DNA from: JAPSGB01 sp963775185
GTDB lineage: Bacteria > Myxococcota_A > Polyangia > Polyangiales > Polyangiaceae
Length of the DNA: 64,000 nucleotides
Reading direction: 5' to 3'
Assembly: GCA_963775185.1 (NCBI GenBank)
Contig: CAVZIE010000032.1
Coordinates: forward strand, 124,001-188,000
Part shown: positions 42,575-51,523 of the stretch, piece after piece
How the letters are laid out: each line of letters opens with the position of its first letter
How positions within the stretch are numbered: the stretch's first letter is position 1
Made by a program: the position numbers and the translations under genes
Notes under the pieces: generated by a model
What the model was told of the DNA's origin: nothing
Seen by the model: only the letters and a program-made list of their open reading frames with translations
Databases searched by the model: none

Positions 42575-43975
42575 TTACCGCTTCCTCCGGCGCCGCGCGA
42601 GCATCGCGCCCAGCGCGGCCACGAGCGCGAGCGCTCCGCCGGCCGCGCTGCCGTTTGCAGGCAAGCGGCAGCCGCAGCTGCTGCCGCCGCTCGATCCGTT
42701 CGACGCGCCGCCCGACGCGGCGCTGGATCCGCCGCTGCCCGCGCCGCCGCTGCTGCCCGCGCTGCCCGCGACGCCGCCGTCGGCGTCACAGCGGCCGATG
42801 GTCGTGCACACGGCTGGCCACTTGTCGCCGCAGGTGTCGCCGACGCTGGTGCCCGCGGGGCAATCGAGCGGCCCTTCCACGCCCGCCAGCTGCAGCAGCG
42901 TGGTGAAGCTCTTGCCCTCGTCCTTCGAGAGGCCGACCTCGAAGCCTTGTACGAACTGGCTCGCGCACGCGTACACGCCCTGATCGGTCCACGCGAGGCA
43001 GCTGATCGGGCCGTCGAAGATCTTCTGGAACGTGAACGCCGGCGGGTGGGCGGCCCAGATGCCGACCGCCGCGGTGTCGTAGGGGCGGTTCTGGTCCGGC
43101 TTGCCGAAGCCGGCGAGGACGGTCTGCCCGTCGGGCGAGAGCGCGAAGCCGAACAGCTCCGCTTGCTTCTTGATCAGCTCTTTCCAGGTGCCGCCGGCGT
43201 CGCTCGAGTAAAGCAGGCTGTCGTCGCTGTCGCCGTTGAGACGAACGTAGAGCGCGTCGGCGTTGGTGGGGTCGACGGCGCCGATGAACGGCGGATTTTG
43301 CAGTGTGCTGCCGGCGATGTCGAGGCGCTTCCAGGTCTGCGCACCGTCTTCCGTGCGCAGCAGGCCGCCCTGCGTGGTCGAGCCGTCGTTGAACGCGGCG
43401 CTCACGTAGATGCGCTGCGCGTCGCTCGGCGCGCTGTCCAGCGTGAGCCCGACCGCGGTGTTGTCCAGGTCGGGGCCGAGCTCGGTCCAGGTCGCGGCGT
43501 TGTCGCCCGTCTGCCAGATCTGGTTCAGGTACGTCCCCGAGAAATCGCTGATCGAAACCAGGGCGATCGCCTTGTTCGCGTCGTTCCGGTCGACCGCGAC
43601 GTCGGAGACGAAGCGATTGTCGAGGCCCGCGTCGCTGCCGCCGTCGATGAAGCTCCAGCCGCAGCCCTGGTCTTGGCTGATCGCCAGGCCCTTGAACACG
43701 CCGGCGATGACCGTGCCGTCGCCCATCACGCCGAGCGCCGGATCCTCGCTGCCGGTGTAGCCGACGGCGTCTTCGCAGATCCAGTGCCAGCTCTTGCCGC
43801 TGTCGCTGCTCGTGACGATGCCGTACGTCGTCCGGAGCCAGAGCCGCGCGGGATTGCCGGGCGCCTCTACGAGCTGCTGCGCGTAGGGGAAGCGGCCGTT
43901 GGCCTGCGCCGGGCGGGCACCGAGCATGCACGAGACAAGAGCAAGGCCGGCGAGGAAGCGTCGGGACGTTCGCAT
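42575..43975 (-). CDS. Secreted BNR/beta-propeller protein with MYXO-CTERM tail
   Basis: 466 aa. Signal peptide (RFLAGLALVSCMLGARPAQA), then repeated blade-like motifs of the BNR/sialidase kind: TSSDSGKSWHW, ISQDQGCGW, QTGDNAATWTELG, RTEDGAQTWKRL, SSDAGGTWKEL, LSKDEGKSFTTL. Then a Gly/Ser linker and a C-terminal sorting tail: Cys-containing GGSSCGCRLPANG, hydrophobic helix ALALVAALGAML and RRRRKR. This is the MYXO-CTERM signal, which is specific to myxobacteria and leads to cleavage and surface anchoring. It supports the assignment of the organism. ATG 43975 gives the proper signal peptide; longer reading is shadow. Function of the propeller is unknown. Confidence 0.88.
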   Translation of the reverse strand: MRTSRRFLAGLALVSCMLGARPAQANGRFPYAQQLVEAPGNPARLWLRTTYGIVTSSDSGKSWHWICEDAVGYTGSEDPALGVMGDGTVIAGVFKGLAISQDQGCGWSFIDGGSDAGLDNRFVSDVAVDRNDANKAIALVSISDFSGTYLNQIWQTGDNAATWTELGPDLDNTAVGLTLDSAPSDAQRIYVSAAFNDGSTTQGGLLRTEDGAQTWKRLDIAGSTLQNPPFIGAVDPTNADALYVRLNGDSDDSLLYSSDAGGTWKELIKKQAELFGFALSPDGQTVLAGFGKPDQNRPYDTAAVGIWAAHPPAFTFQKIFDGPISCLAWTDQGVYACASQFVQGFEVGLSKDEGKSFTTLLQLAGVEGPLDCPAGTSVGDTCGDKWPAVCTTIGRCDADGGVAGSAGSSGGAGSGGSSAASGGASNGSSGGSSCGCRLPANGSAAGGALALVAALGAMLARRRRKR

Positions 43976-44000
43976 CGCTTGCCTGCGAGCGTAGCGTCCA

Positions 44001-45545
44001 TCATGAAGCGAGCCCAGCGCGTTTTCGCCGAGCGACGCGTTCTGCGAGGCGCTCGGAGGCGAGCCACGCGACGGCGGAGATCGTGTGCTGCGGATTGACG
44101 CCCATGTTCGTGGGGAAAACCGACGAGTCGAACACGTACAGGCCGCGCAGATCGTGGGCTTCGAGCTCGGGACCGACGACGCTGCTCGATGCACCGAGGC
44201 CCATCTTCGCCGTGCCGAACAGGTGCGCGGCGATACAGTGGAAGTAGCGCGGATCCGTCGGCACGGCCTCGAGCTTGTCGATCTCGTCGACGGAGCGGAT
44301 GCGATCCGGCAGCCCGTGCACGCCGGGCAGCACCTCGCGCGCGCCGGCGGCGAACATCATCTCGACCAGACGCCGGACGCCGAGCTTGAGCACCGCGACG
44401 TCCGCGTCCGTCATGTCGTAGTTGATGGCGGAGCTGCCGAAGAAGTTGCGGCGGACCCGTCCCTGCGCCTGCGCGCGCACCTGGACGCCCCAGATCGCCA
44501 CGTGACCGTAGTCGCCGATCTCGCGCATCAGCTCAGGACCGACGCCGGGGAAGCGCGCCGCAGCGAACTCGAGCGGCATGCTCACGGTCTCGAACTTCAT
44601 GCGCTCGTCCCAGAAGTGCGTGCTCTCGTAGCCTTGCGTCGCGCCGAACCAGATCTTCACCGGGTCGTCGAACAGGCCGACGATGCCGGTGCCGGGGTGT
44701 GCCTGCAGCCGCTGCCCGACGAGCCGCGACGCGCGACCCACGCCGTTGTCGGCCAGCAGCAACGGCGTCTGGATCGCGCTCGCCGCGACCACGACCGCGT
44801 GGCGCGCGCGCACGCGGATCGGTGGGCCGTCCGGCGTGAAGCGGCCCTCGACGCCGACGGCGCGGCCGCTCTCCACCACGAAGCGCTCGGCGTGACAGTC
44901 GGCGTAGAGGCGCGCGCCGCCGTCGATGGCGCGCGGCACGAACGAGTTGTTCATGCTCTGGCGCCGCGCCGTGGGGCAGCCCTGGTTGCAGTGCGCCGAG
45001 CCCTGGCATTCCCTCACGTTGCGGCGGATCTCGTTGCCGCTCCAGCCCAGCGCCGCCACGCCCTTGCGCATCAGCTTGGCGTTTTCGCCGAGCACGTTCT
45101 CGGGCGCGCGATCGACCGACAGCTCGCGGTCGAGTTGGTCGTAGACGCGCTGCATGGCGGCGTACGTCAGCGGCTCGCCGACGGCGTGCTCGTCTTGCCA
45201 CACGCGATGGATCGGCTCGGGGATGCGGTGGATGATCGCGCCGTTGACCGCCGTTGTGCCGCCGACGCAGCGCCCCTGCAGGATCGGCGTGAACGCGCGA
45301 CCCTTCGCGACCTGGAACCCCATGTCGCGCCAGACGCGCTTGAACGAGGTGTACATGTCGCCGCGGAGCTCCGCGGTCGGTACGTGCGGCCCTTCCTCCA
45401 GCAGCACCACGTCGAGCCCGGCTTCGACGAGTACGCGCGCGGCGGTGGCGCCCGAAGCACCGCTGCCGATGATGACGACGTCCGCGACGTCTTCCACCTT
45501 GGTCTGTTCGCGCACTTCCGCGAGGGTGATGAGCGCGCCGCTCAC
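44001..45545 (-). CDS. GMC-family FAD oxidoreductase
   Basis: 514 aa. FAD-binding GSGASGATAARVLVEAG near residue 25, the GMC signature region GRCVGGTTAVNGAIIHRIP near 95, a Cys cluster ECQGSAHCNQGCPTARRQSM near 180, and the C-terminal FGTAKMGLGASSSVVGPE and NPQHTISAVAWLA with the catalytic His and the Asn/His partner. These enzymes oxidise alcohols (glucose, choline, cholesterol or similar). GTG 45545 overlaps the stop of the gene upstream (GTGA). The pairing with a small membrane-type subunit is typical of gluconate-2-dehydrogenase-like complexes. The pentahaem cytochrome nearby could in principle take the electrons, but no direct link is seen. Confidence 0.88.
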   Translation of the reverse strand: MSGALITLAEVREQTKVEDVADVVIIGSGASGATAARVLVEAGLDVVLLEEGPHVPTAELRGDMYTSFKRVWRDMGFQVAKGRAFTPILQGRCVGGTTAVNGAIIHRIPEPIHRVWQDEHAVGEPLTYAAMQRVYDQLDRELSVDRAPENVLGENAKLMRKGVAALGWSGNEIRRNVRECQGSAHCNQGCPTARRQSMNNSFVPRAIDGGARLYADCHAERFVVESGRAVGVEGRFTPDGPPIRVRARHAVVVAASAIQTPLLLADNGVGRASRLVGQRLQAHPGTGIVGLFDDPVKIWFGATQGYESTHFWDERMKFETVSMPLEFAAARFPGVGPELMREIGDYGHVAIWGVQVRAQAQGRVRRNFFGSSAINYDMTDADVAVLKLGVRRLVEMMFAAGAREVLPGVHGLPDRIRSVDEIDKLEAVPTDPRYFHCIAAHLFGTAKMGLGASSSVVGPELEAHDLRGLYVFDSSVFPTNMGVNPQHTISAVAWLASERLAERVARRKRAGLAS

Positions 45546-46039
45546 GACTTGTCCTCTCGCGCCCACGCCGGCGGCCGGGCGTCGGTGGGGTTGATGCCGA
45601 GCTGCTTCTGCACCGGCGGCAGACCGCAGAAGCCGAGGCAGCCGATGGTCTTGAACAACAGCGGCGTCTCGCGCACGAGGTACACGTCGCTGGTGCGCAG
45701 GCGCTCGACCACGCGCATCTGCGCTTCGTGCTCCAGCCCCAGGAAGGTCGCGAAGCGACCGATGGTGAACAGGGGCGCGAGCATCACCATCCACAGCGTG
45801 GCGCGCAGCCCCGTCACGAACTCCAGCGGCGCGTGCGCCAGCAGGTCGTCGATGAAGCGGCCCATCGGCGCCTGCGCCGCGCCGATCGGGAAGCGTTCGT
45901 CCGTGCCGGCCGGGATCATGATGGCGAAGATCGCCACCAGCCAGCACCGCTCGAAGTTCAGCAAGCGAAGCGCGCTGCTCCCGTGCGGGTCCCCGGGCGC
46001 GGCGACACCCGACAACGATCTGGACGATTCCGACGACAC
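45542..46039 (-). CDS. Small subunit for the GMC oxidoreductase (gluconate-2-DH subunit 3-like)
   Basis: 165 aa from GTG 46039. Visible are an early hydrophobic stretch (CWLVAIFAIMIPAGTDER), then helical segments MGRFIDDLLAHAPLEFVTGL, RATLWMVMLAPLFTIGRFAT and CLGFCGLPPVQKQLG. This fits the small gamma-type subunit that often precedes a GMC enzyme and may help its export or folding. It overlaps the start of the GMC gene by four bases. The true start could be a few codons later (e.g. before AAPGDPHGSS). No signal peptide with SPase I site is clear; a Tat-dependent complex cannot be judged. Confidence 0.65.
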   Translation of the reverse strand: MSSESSRSLSGVAAPGDPHGSSALRLLNFERCWLVAIFAIMIPAGTDERFPIGAAQAPMGRFIDDLLAHAPLEFVTGLRATLWMVMLAPLFTIGRFATFLGLEHEAQMRVVERLRTSDVYLVRETPLLFKTIGCLGFCGLPPVQKQLGINPTDARPPAWAREDKS

Positions 46040-46108
46040 GCTGCGCGGAAGCGTGCATAGCAGGTCCCGCTCGCCACGGGGAGCCTCGCGCGCCGGTCGA
46101 ATGAAGGT

Positions 46109-46127
46109 CTTGCCGGTCCGGCGCGAA
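46109..46127 (+). repeat. 20-bp dispersed repeat, variant
   Basis: CTTGCCGGTCCGGCGCGAA lacks one G of the consensus. It lies in the region upstream of both the GMC small subunit (leftward) and the porin-like gene (rightward), where their promoters should be. Confidence 0.7.
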
Positions 46128-46232
46128 TACCCTCGGCGCGCCGACGGTCTGCGGAGGATCGGTTCGCGGTCGTACGTCTGGTCCGAAGGTCGTTGAAGGG
46201 CTCGCTTCGAGCCGACTATGTTCCGGTGTCCG

Positions 46233-47502
46233 ATGAAGAGCTTGCTTGCTCCGGCTTGTGCCGGATTGATCGCGGTCATCGGCATCCCGGTGATCGCGTT
46301 GGCGCAGAGCCCGTCGTCGCCCGGCGCCCCGGGCGCGAGCGCGGGCGATGGAGGCGCGGCGGCGCAAGCGTCACCCGAGGCGGGCGCGAGCTCCCCGACG
46401 GACGATGCGGCCGCGCCGCCGCCGGCCGCGAGTGACGGCGGGGCCGCGGCGCCGGACGGCGCCGCAGCCGACGGCGGGCCGCCCACCGGCGTGTTGCCGC
46501 CCGTCGCGCCAAGCGCACCGGCGTCGAGCGCGCCGCCGGCCGCGTCGAGCGCGCCGCCGGCCGCGTCGAGCGCGCCGCCGGTCGCGTCGAGCGCGCCGCC
46601 GGTCGCGTCGAGCGCGCCGCCACTCGTACCGCCTGGCACGGCGTCCGCGCCGCCGGCCGCGCCGCACCGGCATCCCCTTCCTGCCGCGCCCGCGGCGCCG
46701 GCGACGGAGCCGGGGCGACAAGGCGGGCAGTGGCTCGGGTTCGGCGTGAGCGCAGGCTTCGTCGACGAGAACGAGAGCGCGGTGCACGTCTTCGATCTGA
46801 CCGGGCGGTGCAGCGCCCCCGGATCCGTGGCTCACGCGCGGCGGCTGGATCGGGGTGGAGGGACAGTACCTGTTCGAGCCGTGGCTGGCGCTGGCCGGGC
46901 GCGTGCGCGCGGGGTGGATCGAGCGCGGTCCGGCGACGCGGCCGGCGCAGCCGATCACGCCCAGCGCCGACGCGTCGACGCTCGATCCACAGCTCGGCGA
47001 CGCCAAGACCGGTGGATCGATCGGCGGCTTCGTGCGCCTGCTGCCGGGTCACACGGCGCTCGACCTGGGCGGCACGCTGTCGCTCGCGTCGTTCCGGCCG
47101 CGCATGGTGGGCGACAAGCTCGAATACGCGTCGGCGACGTGCTCGAGTTGCTACTCGGGGCAAGACGGGCTGCGGGCGATGACGTTCTGGCCCACCGTGC
47201 GCATCAGCAGCACGGCGCCGGGTCTGTTCTACGCCGTCGACACCGGCGAGAGCTTCGTGCAGACCAACGAGCCCGGCGTGTTCGAGGCGCTGATCGGCCG
47301 GCGTGGCACGGACGTGGACGTGATGGGCGGACTCGCGCGCGGTCTCGCCTTCCGGCTCGACGCGCGCGTGTCCGGTCCGTGGTGGCTGTCGCTCTCGGCG
47401 AGCTACAAGCCGTGGGGCGCCGTGGTTTCCGGTCATGCGTCGGAACGCATGATCGGCGCGCTGACGCTCACCCGGCGCTGGTCGGATTTCGCGCCGCTCT
47501 AG
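46233..47502 (+). CDS. Outer-membrane beta-barrel-like protein with Ala/Pro repeat linker (one frameshift)
   Basis: Signal peptide MKSLLAPACAGLIAVIGIPV ends near ALAQS. A long linker of Ala, Pro, Ser and Gly follows, with five tandem units encoding SSAPPAA-like heptads (DNA 46521-46625). The frame then gives GQWLGFGVSAGFVDENESAV before breaking at 46803-46820; the second frame continues with RGGWIGVEGQYLFEPWLALAG and alternates hydrophobic strands to WWLSLSASYKPWG and LTLTRRWSDFAPL, ending in Phe-x3-Leu as beta barrels often do. Joined, it is about 420 aa and looks like an eight- or ten-strand barrel. The frameshift sits in a G/C run, so an assembly error is likely. No family name. Confidence 0.65.
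46521..46625 (+). repeat. Five tandem 21-bp units
   Basis: Five units of GCGTCGAGCGCGCCGCCGGC plus one variable base, drifting to GGTC and CACTC at the right end. They encode Ala-Ser-Ser-Ala-Pro-Pro steps in the porin-like protein. Confidence 0.85.
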
Positions 47503-47510
47503 TTGGTGAC

Positions 47511-47544
47511 GTGTCCCGGAAGTCGCTCGCGACTCCCGGGACAC
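47511..47544. terminator. Long hairpin between convergent genes
   Basis: GTGTCCCGG ... CCGGGACAC with inner AGTCGC/GCGACT arms: about 16 pairs with a single A-C mismatch and a two-base loop. There is no T-run, but it lies exactly between the stops of the porin-like and helicase genes (47502 and 47563), so it may end transcription from both sides or block read-through. Confidence 0.65.
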
Positions 47545-47562
47545 GCTGGCTTCGCTGTTGAA

Positions 47563-48823
<1,261 letters not shown>

Positions 48824-49093
48824 GTGAGACTCTTCTATCCGCGACAGCGTGTTGGTTTGGAGGCCCGATCCGACGCCGTCGCCGGTCGAATGGGCGGACC
48901 ACGGCAGACTTTCGCCGTGTTCTCACGTCGGACCGCGGACATCGATCGCCGCGCTTTCGGGTTACCCCGGGCCGCGAGCGAGCTCGCCGGTCGAGGACGT
49001 GGGCAGCGGCTTATAGTCCATGCGAGGGGGGGCACGCAAGTGCGGGCATAAATCCGCGAGGAGTGATAGTGTGCCCCGCAACAGGCAAGCAGC
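48824..49093. other. Intergenic gap, nothing recognised
   Basis: Divergent gap of about 270 bases between the helicase and the next plus-strand gene. It should hold both promoters and the 5' leader of the helicase mRNA, but I see no conserved box, repeat or coding sequence in it. Confidence 0.5.
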
Positions 49094-49475
49094 GTGCGCA
49101 TCAACAGGAAGCAAAGCGAGGCCGCCCAGCGTTACGCCGAGCGGCGGCAGCGCGAGGACGAGGCGCCGCGACTGAAGAGCGTGGCCCCGGAGCTGACCTC
49201 CCTCAGCGTGGAGGTGGAGGATCGCTCGCCGTCCGGGACGTCGCTTGTCGCGTCACGTGAGGCGCGTCGTCGTCGAGAGCGCCCCGGCGCTCTTCGTGAT
49301 CCCGTGCGGCGAGCAACGCTGTGACGGCGGTCACGACGTCACACGCTCCATGTTGGGAGCCCTGCGGGAGCACCGCACCACCTTCGACGGCAGCGACGAG
49401 TGCCGCGGGTCGGTCGGCCCCAACCCTTGCATGCGCGTCTTGCACTATCACGCGATTGCCGAATACGGGACCTGA
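49094..49475 (+). CDS. Small conserved Cys-containing protein (one frameshift)
   Basis: The first frame opens MRINRKQSEAAQRYAERRQR, a basic helical start, then KSVAPELTSLSVEVED. Between about 49220 and 49250 the frame shifts, and the second gives HVRRVVVESAPALFVIPCGE, QRCDGGHDVTRSMLGALREH and CRGSVGPNPCMRVLHYHAIA before a stop at 49473-49475. Together about 127 aa. Four Cys in the pattern CGEQRCDGGHD ... C ... C look like a zinc site or two disulfides; without a signal peptide, zinc binding is more likely. I do not know the family. It lies between the helicase and the RRM protein and may belong to the RNA set. Confidence 0.6.
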
Positions 49476-49554
49476 GCGCGGGCCGGTCGGTGACTGGGAC
49501 TTCGGCGGCGCGTGTGACGGACCTGTCTCCGCGACGTCGGGAAAAGAGGAAGAA

Positions 49555-49882
49555 GTGGGAAATCGTCTATATGTCGGGAATCTGTCGTACCAGACGACGG
49601 AAGATTCGTTTCGGGTGGCCTTCTCGGCCTTTGGCGACGTCGTCGACGTGCACATCCCGACGGATCGTGAAACCGGTCAGCCGCGCGGCTTCGCGTTCGT
49701 GACCATGGGCAACGACGAGCAGGCCGCCAAGGCCATCGCCGAGATGAACGGCGCGATGCTCGACGGTCGTGCCCTGCGCGTGAACGAGGCGGAAGAGCGC
49801 CGCGGCGGTCGGCGGCGGCGGCGGCGGTGGTGGTGGTGGTGGCGGCCGCGGTGGCGGCGGCGGAAGGGGCGGCCGCTGGTGA
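49555..49882 (+). CDS. RRM-domain RNA-binding protein with Gly-rich tail (frameshift in the tail)
   Basis: Glycine-rich RNA-binding protein as found in cyanobacteria and myxobacteria. The RRM spans residues about 2-80 with RNP2 LYVGNL at 5-10 and RNP1 RGFAFVTM near 44-51. GTG 49555 follows a GAGGA ribosome-binding site. In the printed frame the tail becomes Arg/Trp-rich; removing one base near 49810 (GGT-C-GGC) restores a run of Gly with GRGGGG and a final RGGRW stop at 49880-49882, which is the normal ending of this family. So the protein is about 108 aa and the shift is probably an indel in a GGC run. Such proteins bind mRNA and are often cold-induced. The next gene's GTG overlaps this stop. 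Confidence 0.82.
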
Positions 49883-50166
49883 GCGCCGGCGAGCCACGTC
49901 GTGCGCTCTTGAAAGCGGCAGCCGTCGAGCTCGGTCGCCGCTGGGCGGACGCGTGGCGCGAGGATCTCGGGCGCGACGGCCGTGCCGTCGAGGGGGGGTG
50001 GCCCGGGACGCTTCGCGAAGCGCGAGCGCGCGTCACGGCTCACGCCGGCAGCATTCCAGGACCGCTGACAGCCGAGGAGCTGGGCTGGGCTGCGCGCGCC
50101 ACGTACGACGAGGCGCGGCGCGCGTGGCTGGCCAGCGTCGTACGCCGCGCCAGCCAGGAACGCTGA
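49879..50166 (+). CDS. Small hypothetical protein, 95 aa, coupled to the RRM gene
   Basis: Begins at GTG 49879, which overlaps the restored stop of the RRM protein as GTGA, so it would be translationally coupled. The sequence is helical and charged: EPRRALLKAAAVELGRRWAD, DLGRDGRAVEGGWPGTLREA, LTAEELGWAARATYDEARRA. No known family or metal site. In the printed assembly it is fused in frame to the RRM reading frame; I think that fusion is an artefact of the indel at about 49810. It is convergent with hutI (gap 87 bases) and may be a partner of the RNA-binding protein. Confidence 0.55.
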   Translation: MSAGEPRRALLKAAAVELGRRWADAWREDLGRDGRAVEGGWPGTLREARARVTAHAGSIPGPLTAEELGWAARATYDEARRAWLASVVRRASQER

Positions 50167-50235
50167 GCCAAGCGCCGCGACTTCAACGACGACGCGCGCG
50201 GATAACCGCGTCGCGCGCCGCGTCGCAATGCGGGG

Positions 50236-50253
50236 TTTCGCGCCGGGCCGGCA
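50236..50253 (-). repeat. 20-bp dispersed repeat, variant
   Basis: Reverse complement TGCCGGCCCGGCGCGAAA differs from the consensus core at two positions. It lies in the gap just before the hutI stop. Confidence 0.6.
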
Positions 50254-51514
50254 TCAACCGACGACGCGGCGTCCGCCGGCGATCACGGTGCGGACCGGGT
50301 TGTAGCCGAACGCGTAGCCGAGCCAGCGGTGATCCGGGACGTCGCATACGAGCACGTCCGCGCGCTTGCCCGCTTCCAGGCTGCCCGTCTCGTCGCCCAG
50401 CCCGAGCGCGTGGGCGGCGTTGATCGTCGATGCGACGATCGCTTCGGCGACCGACAAGCCCAGCGTGCGACAGGCGAGGGCGATCGCCATGGGCATCGAC
50501 GGCGTGAACGACGAGCCGGGATTGAGGTCCGTGGCGAGCGCGACCGGCACGCCGGCGTCGACCAGACGTCGCGCGTCGGCGTGCTCGCTCATCGCGAGGT
50601 GGAACGGCACGCCGGGCAACAGCACGGCGATCGGCGGGCGTGGAGCGTTCGCCAGCGCGTCGAGACCCCGGGTCGGCCAGGTGCTCCAGGTGGTCGACGC
50701 TGACCGCGCCCAGGCGCGCGCCGAGGGCCGCGGCGCCGGAGGCCGTGAACTGCTCGGCGTGGAGCTTGAGCCCGAAGCCCTGGCCCTGGGCGTGGCGGAG
50801 CAGGCGTTCGGCTTCGGCGAGCGTGAACGCCTCGCGCTCGCAGAACACGTCGACGAAGCGCGCGAGCTTGCGCGCGGCGATCTCGACGTGGAGCTCCTCG
50901 AGCAGCGTGCAGTAGGCGTCGCGCTGCCGCTTGTACTCCGGCGGCACGACGTGCGCGCCGAGGAAGGTGCTCACGATGCGCATCGGGAGCTCGGCCGCGA
51001 GATCGCGCGCGACCTCGAGCAGGCGGAGCTCGCCCTCCCGGTCGAGACAATAGCCGCTCTTCGCCTCGAGCGTCGTCGTGCCCAGGGCCAGCGCGGTGAG
51101 CGCCCAGCGGCGGGCGCTCGCGCGAAGCGCTTCCGGAGCCGCCGCGCGCGTCGCGTGTACCGTGCTCAGGATGCCGCCGCCGTGGGCGAGGATCTCCAGG
51201 TACGGCGTGCCCTGCATCCGCTGCTCCCACTCGGCCGCGCGATCGCCGGCGAACACCAGATGCGTGTGGGGATCGACGAAGCCCGGCAGCACGACGCCGC
51301 CCGCCGCGTCGATCACGCGATCGTCGTCGAGCGGGTACTCGCGGCGCATGCGCTCGCTGGCGCCGACGGCGATGATCCGCCCTCCGCCGATCGCCACCGC
51401 GCCGTCGCGCAACATGCGCAGATCGCTCTGGGTGCGGCCGCGCGCCGGCGCTGCGGACGCGCCGGCGCACGTGATCAGCTCGGACGCGCCCGTGATCAGA
51501 AGCTCGGCCTGCAT
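50254..51514 (-). CDS. hutI: Imidazolonepropionase (one frameshift)
   Basis: Third enzyme of histidine breakdown; opens 4-imidazolone-5-propionate to N-formimino-glutamate. The first frame gives LITGASELITCAG, the metal-binding PGFVDPHTHLVFAGDR near residue 77, HGGGILSTVHATR, LEAKSGYCLD and LKLHAEQFTASGAA with further His ligands, up to VDHLEHLAD. Near 50661-50672 (a CCCCGGG run) one base must shift; the other frame continues MLLPGVPFHLAMSEHADA, TDLNPGSSFTPSMP and TINAAHALGLGDETGSLEAG to the stop at 50254. Joined length about 419 aa is normal. The active site is complete, so the gene is probably intact in the organism. hutU follows upstream after a surface lipoprotein; hutH is not in the window. 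Confidence 0.88.
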
Positions 51515-51523
51515 GGCGCGATG

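Noticed and set aside
49801..49878. Arg/Trp-rich tail of the RRM protein as a new motif
   Set aside because: One base shift restores a normal Gly-rich tail with the proper end, so the Trp run is an out-of-frame reading.
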